Source: JAEWWD01 sp964440115
GTDB lineage: Bacteria > Bacillota > Clostridia > Christensenellales > CAG-138
Length of the DNA: 64,000 bases
Assembly (NCBI GenBank): GCA_964440115.1
Contig: CAYTPV010000005.1
Span: 62,001-126,000 of the forward strand
Direction: 5' to 3'
Below are positions 56,860-63,140 of the stretch, piece after piece; position 1 is the first letter of the stretch, and each line of letters begins with the position of its first letter. The notes under the pieces were generated by a model. The model did no database searches. It saw nothing but the letters and a program-made list of their open reading frames with translations, and was not told the origin of the DNA. Made by a program: the position numbers and the translations under genes.

Positions 56860-57345
56860 TCAAACGCTTTGCATCAGCGATATCTGAATTTCCCGCTCTT
56901 TTTTGACTTCTTCCATATTCTTCGGGTACATCACGTTGATGAGCGTAATCGCGTAATCCGACGCGATGAGGGCGTGCCGTTTCACATGCGGAATGGCGGC
57001 TACCTGCCCCAACGTCCTGTATACCTTCACCTTCACCGGGTCCTTTTCCTCGCGGGCGAGATCCAGTATCATCCCGGCCACATCCCTTGCCGCCTGAAAC
57101 CGCACTTCGCCCGCCTGCCATTTTTGATTGATGGCGAATACTTCCGCGATCGAGTCGTCCATCGGGGTGTTGGTCAGATCGAGTATGTGACTTGCCAGCA
57201 GCAGACCGTAGCGTGAAATGTTGATATGGCTGTGGCATTTCGCGTCAAACGCCTCTATGAGTTTTTCCTTGAGCGCGGGGATATCGTCAATTTTTCTTAT
57301 GATGCCGACATCCCCCATATAGCTGTCTTTTTTATTATTCTTCAT
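56860..57345 (-). CDS. Putative Imm-5-like immunity protein
   Basis: A 161-residue, probably all-helical cytoplasmic protein. The pattern AEVFAINQKWQAGEVRFQAARDVAGMILDLAR and VAAIPHVKRHALIASDYAITLIN resembles proteins labelled Imm-5-like, linked to polymorphic toxins in some genomes, though many copies, like this, have no toxin neighbour. The start at 57345 overlaps the stop of the AlkD gene by 11 bases, so the two are translated together. The link to AlkD suggests a stress role instead. I am unsure of the function. Confidence 0.55.
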   Translation of the reverse strand: MKNNKKDSYMGDVGIIRKIDDIPALKEKLIEAFDAKCHSHINISRYGLLLASHILDLTNTPMDDSIAEVFAINQKWQAGEVRFQAARDVAGMILDLAREEKDPVKVKVYRTLGQVAAIPHVKRHALIASDYAITLINVMYPKNMEEVKKEREIQISLMQSV

Positions 57346-58015
57346 TTCGCATGAACGCCTTTTCAAGATATTTGCTGGCTTCGCGTATACTCAGGGAGGA
57401 TAGCCTATCTTTATACTTTTCTATGAAGCCGCGCACCCATGCGACATTGACCTTGCTGTATTCCCGCAGGCTCCAGCCTATGGCCTTGTTAATGAAAAAC
57501 TCGCTGGTCCCCAAATTATTGAGGATGATTTCTTGGAGCAGCGCGGTATCCGTTTTCTCCTTGTATTTGAGCTGAAAATCGATCGCCGCGCGCCGCAGCC
57601 AGATATTTTCGGATACTGACCACTGCCGCATGGTTTCTTTCAGATCCGGATATTTCATAACGATGGTGCCGACGACTGAATCGAGGCTGTCTACAGTTTC
57701 CCACCAAGATTTATCCGTGATCAGATCCTTGATTTTCTCGATATCGGCATCGGTGAACTGCTTTTCATGCAGCAGTATGTATTCTATGGCCACATACTGC
57801 GCCTCACGGTAGGGCTGCTGCCAGCATAAGCGCACGAACTCCCAGTCGAATGCAAGCTTCCGGCTTTTCTGGAGATACGGTTTGATGCACTGCATCAGTG
57901 GAGGCTTGGGGATACCCAAAAAGGGGAAGAAATTCTGCATATACGCAGACATCTTCGCCGCCTGCTCCGCATTTCGCATGCCTTCGAGCTGTTCAAATAT
58001 GCCTTGATACCACAA
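57335..58015 (-). CDS. DNA alkylation repair enzyme AlkD
   Basis: A 226-residue HEAT-repeat DNA glycosylase. Typical AlkD blocks are NFFPFLGIPKPPLM near residue 35, DKSWWETVDSLDSVVG (about 104-119) with the paired Trp, and WLRRAAIDFQLKYKE and FFINKAIGWSLREYSK further on. It removes positively charged alkyl purines such as 7-methylguanine without flipping the base. The start is TTG at 58015, seven bases after GAGGTG; the alternative TTG at 58030 overlaps that site. It overlaps the Imm-5-like gene downstream. The adjacent gene upstream (58042-58407) may share its transcript. Confidence 0.85.
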   Translation of the reverse strand: MWYQGIFEQLEGMRNAEQAAKMSAYMQNFFPFLGIPKPPLMQCIKPYLQKSRKLAFDWEFVRLCWQQPYREAQYVAIEYILLHEKQFTDADIEKIKDLITDKSWWETVDSLDSVVGTIVMKYPDLKETMRQWSVSENIWLRRAAIDFQLKYKEKTDTALLQEIILNNLGTSEFFINKAIGWSLREYSKVNVAWVRGFIEKYKDRLSSLSIREASKYLEKAFMRNEE

Positions 58016-58041
58016 ATCCGTACACCTCAATTACAGTTTGT

Positions 58042-58407
58042 TCAGTCTCTTTTGCCGATTTCTGCTTCTATGAGTGATTTTGAAATATACATAGCCTGTA
58101 TCATGCGCTTGTATCGGGCATAATGAGAGGTACCCTGCGCAAATTTCCACTGCGCTTTTTCGCATTTGCTGATAATGGAAGATACGGGCCGCAGCGCTCG
58201 AGTCAATTCTTCTTTAGAATAGTTGCCGATACCGGGTTCATCCGTTAGCAAGCATTTTACAATGTTCAGCGCTTTGATCCGATTTTTCAGGAGTGTGTGC
58301 TGAGACGTACCTTCCGCAAATTTAGGCCGTGCTTGTTCGCATCTGCTGATTATGGAAGAGATAATTTGCAGGGCCTGGTCGAGCTCTGATTTTGTATAAT
58401 TGTCCAA
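58042..58407 (-). CDS. Small protein made of two tandem ~55-residue repeats
   Basis: A 121-residue helical protein. Residues 4-56 and 62-114 are clear duplicates, for example ISSIISRCEQARPKFAEGTS and VSSIISKCEKAQWKFAQGTS, with TLLKNRIKALNIVKCLL matching ARYKRMIQAMYISKSLI. Single-unit relatives are common small proteins in clostridia; function is unknown. The start is TTG at 58407, seven bases after GAGGTG. It lies 26 bases upstream of the AlkD start, so it probably belongs to the same operon. Charged, coiled-coil-like sequence suggests a protein- or nucleic-acid-binding role, but this is only a guess. Confidence 0.65.
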   Translation of the reverse strand: MDNYTKSELDQALQIISSIISRCEQARPKFAEGTSQHTLLKNRIKALNIVKCLLTDEPGIGNYSKEELTRALRPVSSIISKCEKAQWKFAQGTSHYARYKRMIQAMYISKSLIEAEIGKRD

Positions 58408-58557
58408 AGCGGTTCACCTCATATTTCGATGTATTGATCTGCTGGACCTGCAGCGACAAGTCGCTGCAGAGTATCATGCTGCTTATAATGAAAACTTGTC
58501 TCTCATAGCGCCTTTTTAAACTGATTTCAGGCTAAGGCATCTACCTTAATAGGCAGA

Positions 58558-58983
58558 TTACTTTGCAAGCAAAAACAGGCCAACCGCACATACTGCCATC
58601 CCCAGCATTTGACGCAAGCTAATCGTTTCTTTGTATAGAAGAAAGCCCACGATTAGCAAAACACAGGCAACGGCAATGCTGGCAAATAAATTTGCCATGC
58701 TAATTTTCCATCCGGCACGATACACACACACGAACCCAAATTCCAAGCCAACGATGGCGACACCAAGGGCATAGGTTGTCCAATTCGATTTCGATAATTC
58801 CAGCAGAAGATTCTTCTGTTCACCGGTAATAAAAAACATGATGATTGAGCAGATCATGGCTATCAGGTACGTAACAGAAAGAGAAGCAAAGGAATTGATA
58901 TTTGCCGGTATTGATTTTGTACAGACGTTGTAAATGGTATTCGCAGCAATCACGATTAAAACTGGCCACAGTATATTCCACAT
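58558..58983 (-). CDS. Single-domain EamA/SMR-like small membrane transporter
   Basis: A 141-residue membrane protein with four to five hydrophobic segments: half of a usual ten-helix EamA transporter and close in size to small multidrug resistance proteins. ISLRQMLGMAVCAVGLFLLAK is the typical last helix of such half-size DMT proteins. It likely works as a dimer; the substrate is unknown. GGGAGG precedes the ATG at 58983 and a good promoter lies 90 bases upstream. 58408-58557 and 59101-59224 contain no feature I can name. Confidence 0.78.
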   Translation of the reverse strand: MWNILWPVLIVIAANTIYNVCTKSIPANINSFASLSVTYLIAMICSIIMFFITGEQKNLLLELSKSNWTTYALGVAIVGLEFGFVCVYRAGWKISMANLFASIAVACVLLIVGFLLYKETISLRQMLGMAVCAVGLFLLAK

Positions 58984-59072
58984 GGTATCAAACCTCCCTA
59001 ATAAGAAACCGTATGCAAGTCAGCCTCGCATACGGCAGGTGCTCATCCGATGATATACTAGATCACGCAACT

Positions 59073-59100
59073 ATTATACATTGAAAACGATCAAATGCAA
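59073..59100 (-). promoter_or_regulatory. Promoter of the EamA/SMR-like gene
   Basis: Minus strand TTGCAT (59095-59100), 16-base spacer, TATAAT (59073-59078). Confidence 0.65.
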
Positions 59101-59224
59101 AAGCGAATTCCCGATTATCTGCCTAGATATTTCTCCAACAGCGAAAAAGCAGCTATGCTGCCGCGGGGTGCCATGCGTTGCTTAGCCTTAAATCGGTATG
59201 TATATCTGCTGCTTTCTCTGGCGG

Positions 59225-59722
59225 CTAAAAAACAACATTCTCTTTATTCGTGACCTCGACAGATACGTGAAAAGCGGTGATGATGTTATCGTTCAACGAA
59301 ATCCCTATTCTGACGCCGTTTTTTGTGTACCGGCTCCACCAGTTATCCTCGGTTGAAATGGTATATCCGTTTTGCTCCATTGCTTCATCTGCCTTTTCAA
59401 GCAAACAGCCGACCTGAAGACCCATCAAGGTATATTTTTCCGATTTTATCTGATACGCGACGACATGGTATTTATCAAGCACGTCTGGGTATCCGCCCAA
59501 TGTGAAGGAGACATCCCCGTTTTCGAGCATATAGCCCCCAAATCCTTCACGTCTCACATATTCGTCCGTAATTTGGAGAGAGGCTTCCGGCAACGTCAAA
59601 CCATAAGGTACGTCGCAATTCCGGTTCACTTCTTCTATTGCCTTTCTGGTATTGCTGTCGCCTGAACAGGCAGCCAAAGACAGGCATAGAAACAGAATAA
59701 CGAGTATCGCTGCCTTTTTCAT
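59225..59722 (-). CDS. Putative lipoprotein
   Basis: A 165-residue exported protein. MKKAAILVILFLCLSLAAC is a lipoprotein signal with lipobox LAAC (Cys19). The mature part (ITDEYVRREGFGGYMLENGDVSFTLGGYPDVLDKYHVV, NGYTISTEDNWWSRYTKNGVRIGISLND) shows a mixed alpha/beta pattern that I cannot assign. AAAGGAG lies before the ATG. A family A repeat in reverse orientation sits just upstream. The gene ends close to the next promoter region and no partner gene is evident. Confidence 0.65.
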   Translation of the reverse strand: MKKAAILVILFLCLSLAACSGDSNTRKAIEEVNRNCDVPYGLTLPEASLQITDEYVRREGFGGYMLENGDVSFTLGGYPDVLDKYHVVAYQIKSEKYTLMGLQVGCLLEKADEAMEQNGYTISTEDNWWSRYTKNGVRIGISLNDNIITAFHVSVEVTNKENVVF

Positions 59723-59741
59723 AAGATAGACTCCTTTTATA

Positions 59742-59816
59742 TTCCCTCCAAAGCGACGAAGCCGCTGTGCGATGGGTTCTTAGGGGGTGTTACGCCCCTA
59801 AGCGGGTATAGGGGCA
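59742..59816 (-). repeat. Family A repeat, copy A5 (reverse orientation)
   Basis: Read on the minus strand: CCCCTATACCCGC, TTAGGGGCG-taa-cacCCCCTAA, junction GAACCCATCGCA, CAGCGGC-ttcg-TCGCTTTGG, AGGG. The middle hairpin matches A4 almost exactly; the outer one is less well paired and the first hairpin is lost. It lies 20 bases 5' of the lipoprotein gene. Confidence 0.65.
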
Positions 59817-59920
59817 GACTATATTCTTTCTCGAAAATAGACAGCGGGCCCACGGCGTTATACCGATTTTATCCGGGACTTTACCGCACGGCCGAAATCA
59901 CGCGCAGCAAGCATCACGAG

Positions 59921-60907
59921 TCAACGCGACCGCTCCCGGACGGGCATTAACAGATCAATCTGCAAATCCTCCGGCTCGGTGCTATCAAGATGAATATGGC
60001 TCACATAATTCAGGTGTTCGTCAAGCAGCCCGCACATATGCTCCTGATCCTGCATATCTCCGGCAAACTCATATCGTTCGTTTTTGCTCACCCATTCAAA
60101 AAGCCATTCCCACTCATGAAAATTTCCCATCGCAATCATATGAGCGGCATACAGCCCTCCCGCAAACTGCTTTTTGGTGAGAGGGGGAGGGACTTCCATA
60201 TCCTCCGGGATTGTCACCCATATTTCATAACCGTGATATTGCGTCTCGTCCACAGGATTTGGATGATTGAACCCATAATGTCTTATATCCGGCTTGATTT
60301 TGCACAGGTTGGTGTCACGTACAAACGCATCCATCATACGATAGGCATGCTGCTCAGGGTCGTCCCCGATATGGTGGGCGGCGGCGACTGTCGCAGGCGG
60401 CAGATAGATAATCCGTACATCGTTGAGTTTGGATAGGCTTTCTTCTGCTTTCTTTAATCTGTCCATAGTCTTATCCTCTTTAAAATTGATACTTGTTAGG
60501 GATAAGGATTCTATGACAGCTGACAGTGTATCATCCTGTGTAATCAGGCGGTGGATTTGTACATCGGCCGCTTTTTGCAGTGCTTCAACAAAGCGGTTGA
60601 GAATACTCCTGATCGTGGACAATGCGGCTATTTCCTCGTTTAGTTCGCTGATGTTTTGCTGAAAAACCTTTATGGCCGTAACGGCATCGGGGTTGAACAG
60701 TAGTGTTTTGATTTGCTTGATAGATACCCGCAGCCTGCGCAATATTAGGATCTGCTGCAATCGGGAGATCGCGGTTTCATCATAAACACGATAGGCGTAA
60801 TCATTCTGCCGAAAGCTCTCAATAAGGCCTGCCTGCTCATAATAGCGCAGCATTCTCGTGGATATATTGAAGCTTTTTGAAACCTGGCTGATTGTCATAG
60901 CTTCCAT
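59921..60907 (-). CDS. MerR family regulator with large ligand-binding (GyrI/AraC effector-like) domain
   Basis: A 328-residue transcription factor. The N-terminal MerR helix-turn-helix opens TISQVSKSFNISTRMLRYYEQAGLI (residues 5-29) followed by the wing and a dimerisation helix (about 80-120). The C-terminal ~170 residues resemble the GyrI-like effector domain: VRIIYLPPATVAAAHHIGDDP, YGFNHPNPV, YGYEIWVTIPED and FAGGLYAAHMIAMGNFHEWEWLFEW. Such BmrR-like regulators sense drugs or small molecules and bend promoters with wide spacers. Its own promoter has a 19-base spacer, suggesting autoregulation. GGGGGTAAGGAA precedes the ATG. No pump gene is adjacent on the same transcript. Confidence 0.85.
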   Translation of the reverse strand: MEAMTISQVSKSFNISTRMLRYYEQAGLIESFRQNDYAYRVYDETAISRLQQILILRRLRVSIKQIKTLLFNPDAVTAIKVFQQNISELNEEIAALSTIRSILNRFVEALQKAADVQIHRLITQDDTLSAVIESLSLTSINFKEDKTMDRLKKAEESLSKLNDVRIIYLPPATVAAAHHIGDDPEQHAYRMMDAFVRDTNLCKIKPDIRHYGFNHPNPVDETQYHGYEIWVTIPEDMEVPPPLTKKQFAGGLYAAHMIAMGNFHEWEWLFEWVSKNERYEFAGDMQDQEHMCGLLDEHLNYVSHIHLDSTEPEDLQIDLLMPVRERSR

Positions 60908-60933
60908 ATTTCCTTACCCCCTTTCTCAATGGG

Positions 60934-60964
60934 AGTGTAAACTACGACACGATGTCAAAGTCAA
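60934..60964 (-). promoter_or_regulatory. MerR-type promoter with 19-base spacer
   Basis: Minus strand TTGACT (60959-60964), 19-base spacer, TACACT (60934-60939). The spacer carries TTGACATCGTGTCG, a partly symmetric site (TGACA-tcg-TGTCG) that suits a MerR dimer. Confidence 0.65.
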
Positions 60965-60984
60965 GACTGAAGGGTATCGCTGTG

Positions 60985-61041
60985 AAATGGGTTTCCAAAG
61001 GGCCGTTACGGTCCTTTGGCGGGGTTAGGGGCAGAGCCCCT
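60985..61041 (-). repeat. Family A repeat, copy A6 (two hairpins, reverse orientation)
   Basis: Read on the minus strand: GGGGC-tct-GCCCC, linker TAACCCCG, CCAAAGGACCG/TAACGGCCCTTTGG, junction AAACCCATTT. The third hairpin is missing. It lies four bases after the rsmA stop. Confidence 0.65.
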
Positions 61042-61044
61042 ATA

Positions 61045-61917
61045 TCAACATTCTTTAATCGTTCGATACAACCCAAGCAGCGCTTCCGGCGCTAGCGCCT
61101 CGGCGCGGATGCCTTCGGGCAAGGATAATTCCGTAAGTACTTCCTGTGCTTTTTCACGCGCAGTTCCCATACCCAGCAGGTTGTTCATCAGCGTTTTGCG
61201 GCGCATGGCGAACACGCCCTGCAGGAAGGAAAGAAAGCCGGAGGGAAGCTCCGCCTTGCGCGTAAGCAGCACCACTGCGGAATGCACGTCCGGCTGCGGA
61301 TAGTACGCGGCGGGGGAGAGGCGCAGCACGTCGGATACTTCATACCCGCATGCGGCGGTGACAGTCAGCGGCCCGTATACGCGGTCACCCGGCTTTGCAA
61401 AAAAACGCTCCGCGGCTTCCTGCTGCAGCATAAACAGCAGCGCGCGCATGGGCAGGCCGGAATCCAACAGCTTGAGCACGGCAGGCGTGGTGATGTAATA
61501 GGGCAGGTTGCCCGCGACGATGATCTCCCCGCCGCCTAAGTTGGCGTGCAGTTCAGAAAGATCCGTTTTGAGAAAATCCCCCTCAACCACAGACAGTCGA
61601 TCATCAGGTAGCAGCGTGCGCAGAACCGATACCATCGCCGCATCCTTTTCCACGGCGACGACGCGGTCCGAGCAGGATAACAGCCCCGTGGTCAGCGCGC
61701 CGAGGCCGGGGCCTATTTCCAATACGGGCAGGCGATCTCTTGGCAGTGCTGCGAGCAAAGCGGATAGCGCGGCTTCGTCCGCAAAAAAATTCTGCCCCAG
61801 CGCCCGATTGGGTGTGAGGCCGAATGCGGCGAGCCGCTCACGTATTCCTGCGGGGCTGACGAGCGGATGCAAAAACTGCATCGCTGCGCCCGTATGCTGC
61901 TGTGTTGTATTGTCCAT
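61045..61917 (-). CDS. rsmA: 16S rRNA (adenine1518/1519-N6)-dimethyltransferase RsmA (KsgA)
   Basis: A 290-residue methyltransferase that dimethylates two adjacent adenines near the 3' end of 16S rRNA during 30S maturation. Motifs: ALGQNFFADEAAL (about 39-51), the SAM-binding EIGPGLGALTTGLL (about 66-79), GDFLKTDL, and the catalytic NLPYYITTPAV (about 136-146). The C-terminal domain MRRKTLMNNL is present. Start ATG 61917 has AAAGGA upstream; the longer frame starts with TTG without support. It lies downstream of the DUF4364 gene by 64 bases. Loss of this enzyme gives kasugamycin resistance in many bacteria. Confidence 0.96.
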   Translation of the reverse strand: MDNTTQQHTGAAMQFLHPLVSPAGIRERLAAFGLTPNRALGQNFFADEAALSALLAALPRDRLPVLEIGPGLGALTTGLLSCSDRVVAVEKDAAMVSVLRTLLPDDRLSVVEGDFLKTDLSELHANLGGGEIIVAGNLPYYITTPAVLKLLDSGLPMRALLFMLQQEAAERFFAKPGDRVYGPLTVTAACGYEVSDVLRLSPAAYYPQPDVHSAVVLLTRKAELPSGFLSFLQGVFAMRRKTLMNNLLGMGTAREKAQEVLTELSLPEGIRAEALAPEALLGLYRTIKEC

Positions 61918-61981
61918 GGGGTAAATTCCTTTGACTGTTATTTCCAAAAATTTGCGGTTTACCGGGCCTCACGGCGCAGAA

Positions 61982-62533
61982 CTATTCGCCGGCCTCGCAC
62001 TCCGGCTTTGTAAGCACCAGCCGCTGCAGCAGTTCCTGATACAGGCCTTCGGCCTGCTGCGGCCACGCGTCGCACGCAGCCTGCGCAAGCTGCGCGGTGG
62101 GCAATTGCAGTGAAATATCCAGTATGCGCGCGCGCCTATCCATCAGCCGCAGGGTAGCGAGGTATCCGCCGTCGGGCAGCTGAGTCTGGCGGGTATGAAA
62201 CTGCGTCTCGTTACGCAGTACATCGCGGTTTTCGGCGGCACAGGCGGATAGCCGTTCGCGCAGCGAATTGGGCAGCTCGTCTGAAAACAGGGTAAGCGAC
62301 TGTTTGCCCTGCTGCGTCACGCGGTATCCGTGCCCGAACGCAAGCGGGATGGCAGCCACATTCCCGTCTTCCTCCAGCTCCGTCAGGCGCGACTGGAAAT
62401 CGAAATAATCCATGAGTCCGTTTTCAAAAAAGACGCGGTACAACTGGCTGCGGGTCAGTTCCGTATCCACTTTATCGAGGAAGTAGAGCAGCATCAGCTT
62501 TTGGCGTGTATCGCCCTGCGAAAAATAAGCCAT
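61982..62533 (-). CDS. DUF4364 family protein (winged-helix-like)
   Basis: A 183-residue cytoplasmic protein. The first half resembles a winged helix: FSQGDTRQKLMLLYFLDKVDTELTRSQLYRVFFENGLMDYFDFQSRLTELEEDGNVAAI, then HGYRVTQQGKQSL. The family is widespread in clostridia and of unknown function, probably a transcription factor by fold. GGTGG lies upstream of the ATG at 62533 and an extended -10 promoter 21 bases before it. The long upstream open frame overlapping the tRNA promoter region is not used. Followed by rsmA on the same strand. Confidence 0.8.
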   Translation of the reverse strand: MAYFSQGDTRQKLMLLYFLDKVDTELTRSQLYRVFFENGLMDYFDFQSRLTELEEDGNVAAIPLAFGHGYRVTQQGKQSLTLFSDELPNSLRERLSACAAENRDVLRNETQFHTRQTQLPDGGYLATLRLMDRRARILDISLQLPTAQLAQAACDAWPQQAEGLYQELLQRLVLTKPECEAGE

Positions 62534-62553
62534 CCTATTCACCACCCAACTTA

Positions 62554-62562
62554 AGTATAGCA
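62554..62562 (-). promoter_or_regulatory. Extended -10 promoter of the DUF4364 gene
   Basis: Minus strand TGCTATACT. The -35 is weak. It is divergent from the tRNA promoter 45 bases away. Confidence 0.5.
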
Positions 62563-62604
62563 TATTTGGGGACAGGCATGGAACTTGCCGGGGCAAATTT
62601 CCGC

Positions 62605-62632
62605 TTGCATTTGCAAGCCTTTTATGTATAAT
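62605..62632 (+). promoter_or_regulatory. Promoter of the tRNA-Val/tRNA-Gln transcript
   Basis: TTGCAT (62605-62610), 16-base spacer, TATAAT (62627-62632), 33 bases before tRNA-Val. Confidence 0.72.
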
Positions 62633-62665
62633 AGTATGTGCACCCCAAACGGGGCGCATTGTTTC

Positions 62666-62742
62666 GGGGTTATAGCTCAGCTGGTTAGAGCGCTACGTTG
62701 ACATCGTAGAGGTCGTTGGTTCGATTCCAACTAATCCCACCA
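62666..62742 (+). tRNA. tRNA-Val (anticodon GAC), CCA encoded
   Basis: A 77-base cloverleaf. Acceptor GGGGTTA pairs with TAATCCC (one G-U), anticodon stem CTACG/CGTAG with loop TTGACAT (anticodon GAC, valine GUC), T-arm GTTGG-TTCGATT-CCAAC, discriminator A and genomic CCA at 62740-62742. Confidence 0.95.
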
Positions 62743-62743
62743 G

Positions 62744-62918
62744 TAATCCTATGGTGTACGTCACGTCTCTAGTTATAAACCCACAGAGTGACGTCGGGAG
62801 CGCGGTGTTGGCGGGTACGGCCATGCCCGATACGGTCGGGAAGGCCTCAAGCGCCACAGCGCACCCACCTGCCGAGAGGCGGGTGTTATAACGGAGCGAA
62901 CGGCACCACGGGATTAGT
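62744..62918 (+). ncRNA. Candidate structured RNA between two tRNA genes
   Basis: A 13-base closing helix TAATCCTATGGTG (62744-62756) / CACCACGGGATTA (62904-62916), one mismatch, encloses four further helices: ACGTCAC/GTGACGT (62758-62764, 62788-62794), GGCC/GGCC with CCCGA/TCGGG inside (62819-62846), and CCTGCC-GAGA-GGCGGG (62868-62883) with a GNRA tetraloop. I do not recognise it as SRP, 5S, tmRNA, 6S or RNase P RNA. An alternative pairing of GGGATTAGT with the tRNA-Val acceptor strand exists. Confidence 0.45.
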
Positions 62919-62938
62919 TTGTTCTAAACACCCCGCGT

Positions 62939-63012
62939 TGCGGAATTGTGTAATGGTAGCACCTACGACTCTGACTCGTATTGTCTAGGTTCGAATCCTA
63001 GTTCCGCAGCCA
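62939..63012 (+). tRNA. tRNA-Gln (anticodon CTG), CCA encoded
   Basis: A 74-base cloverleaf. Acceptor TGCGGAA / TTCCGCA, anticodon stem TACGA/TCGTA with loop CTCTGAC (anticodon CTG, glutamine CAG), T-arm CTAGG-TTCGAAT-CCTAG, discriminator G (usual for Gln), CCA at 63010-63012. It likely served as the integration site of the element to the right. Confidence 0.95.
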
Positions 63013-63017
63013 AGTAA

Positions 63018-63050
63018 AAACTCCCTAAATCAGGGGGTTTTTCTTTTTTT
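63018..63050 (+). terminator. Terminator of the tRNA transcript
   Basis: AAACTCCCT / AGGGGGTTT (one G-U) with an AAATC loop and a T-run interrupted by one C, five bases after tRNA-Gln. Confidence 0.85.
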
Positions 63051-63083
63051 CTTAGCATACTCAGTTGCTCCTGATTTCCTATC

Positions 63084-63105
63084 TGCTAATACTTTTTGCT
63101 AATAC
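63084..63105. repeat. Direct repeat TGCTAATAC, possible integrase arm sites
   Basis: Two copies of TGCTAATAC start at 63084 and 63097 (13-base pitch), between tRNA-Gln and the integrase stop. Arm-type sites of tyrosine integrases are short direct repeats near the gene; this fits but is unproven. Confidence 0.4.
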
Positions 63106-63140
63106 ACAAACTGCATAGTACTGTACAATACAGGCTTCGA

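Noticed and set aside
62744..62918. 5S rRNA, SRP RNA or tmRNA between the tRNA genes
   Set aside because: Short runs (CAAGCGCC, GGAAG) resemble 5S or SRP, but the SRP GGAAGGAAGCAGCC-type core, 5S helix I/III layout and tmRNA ends are missing.
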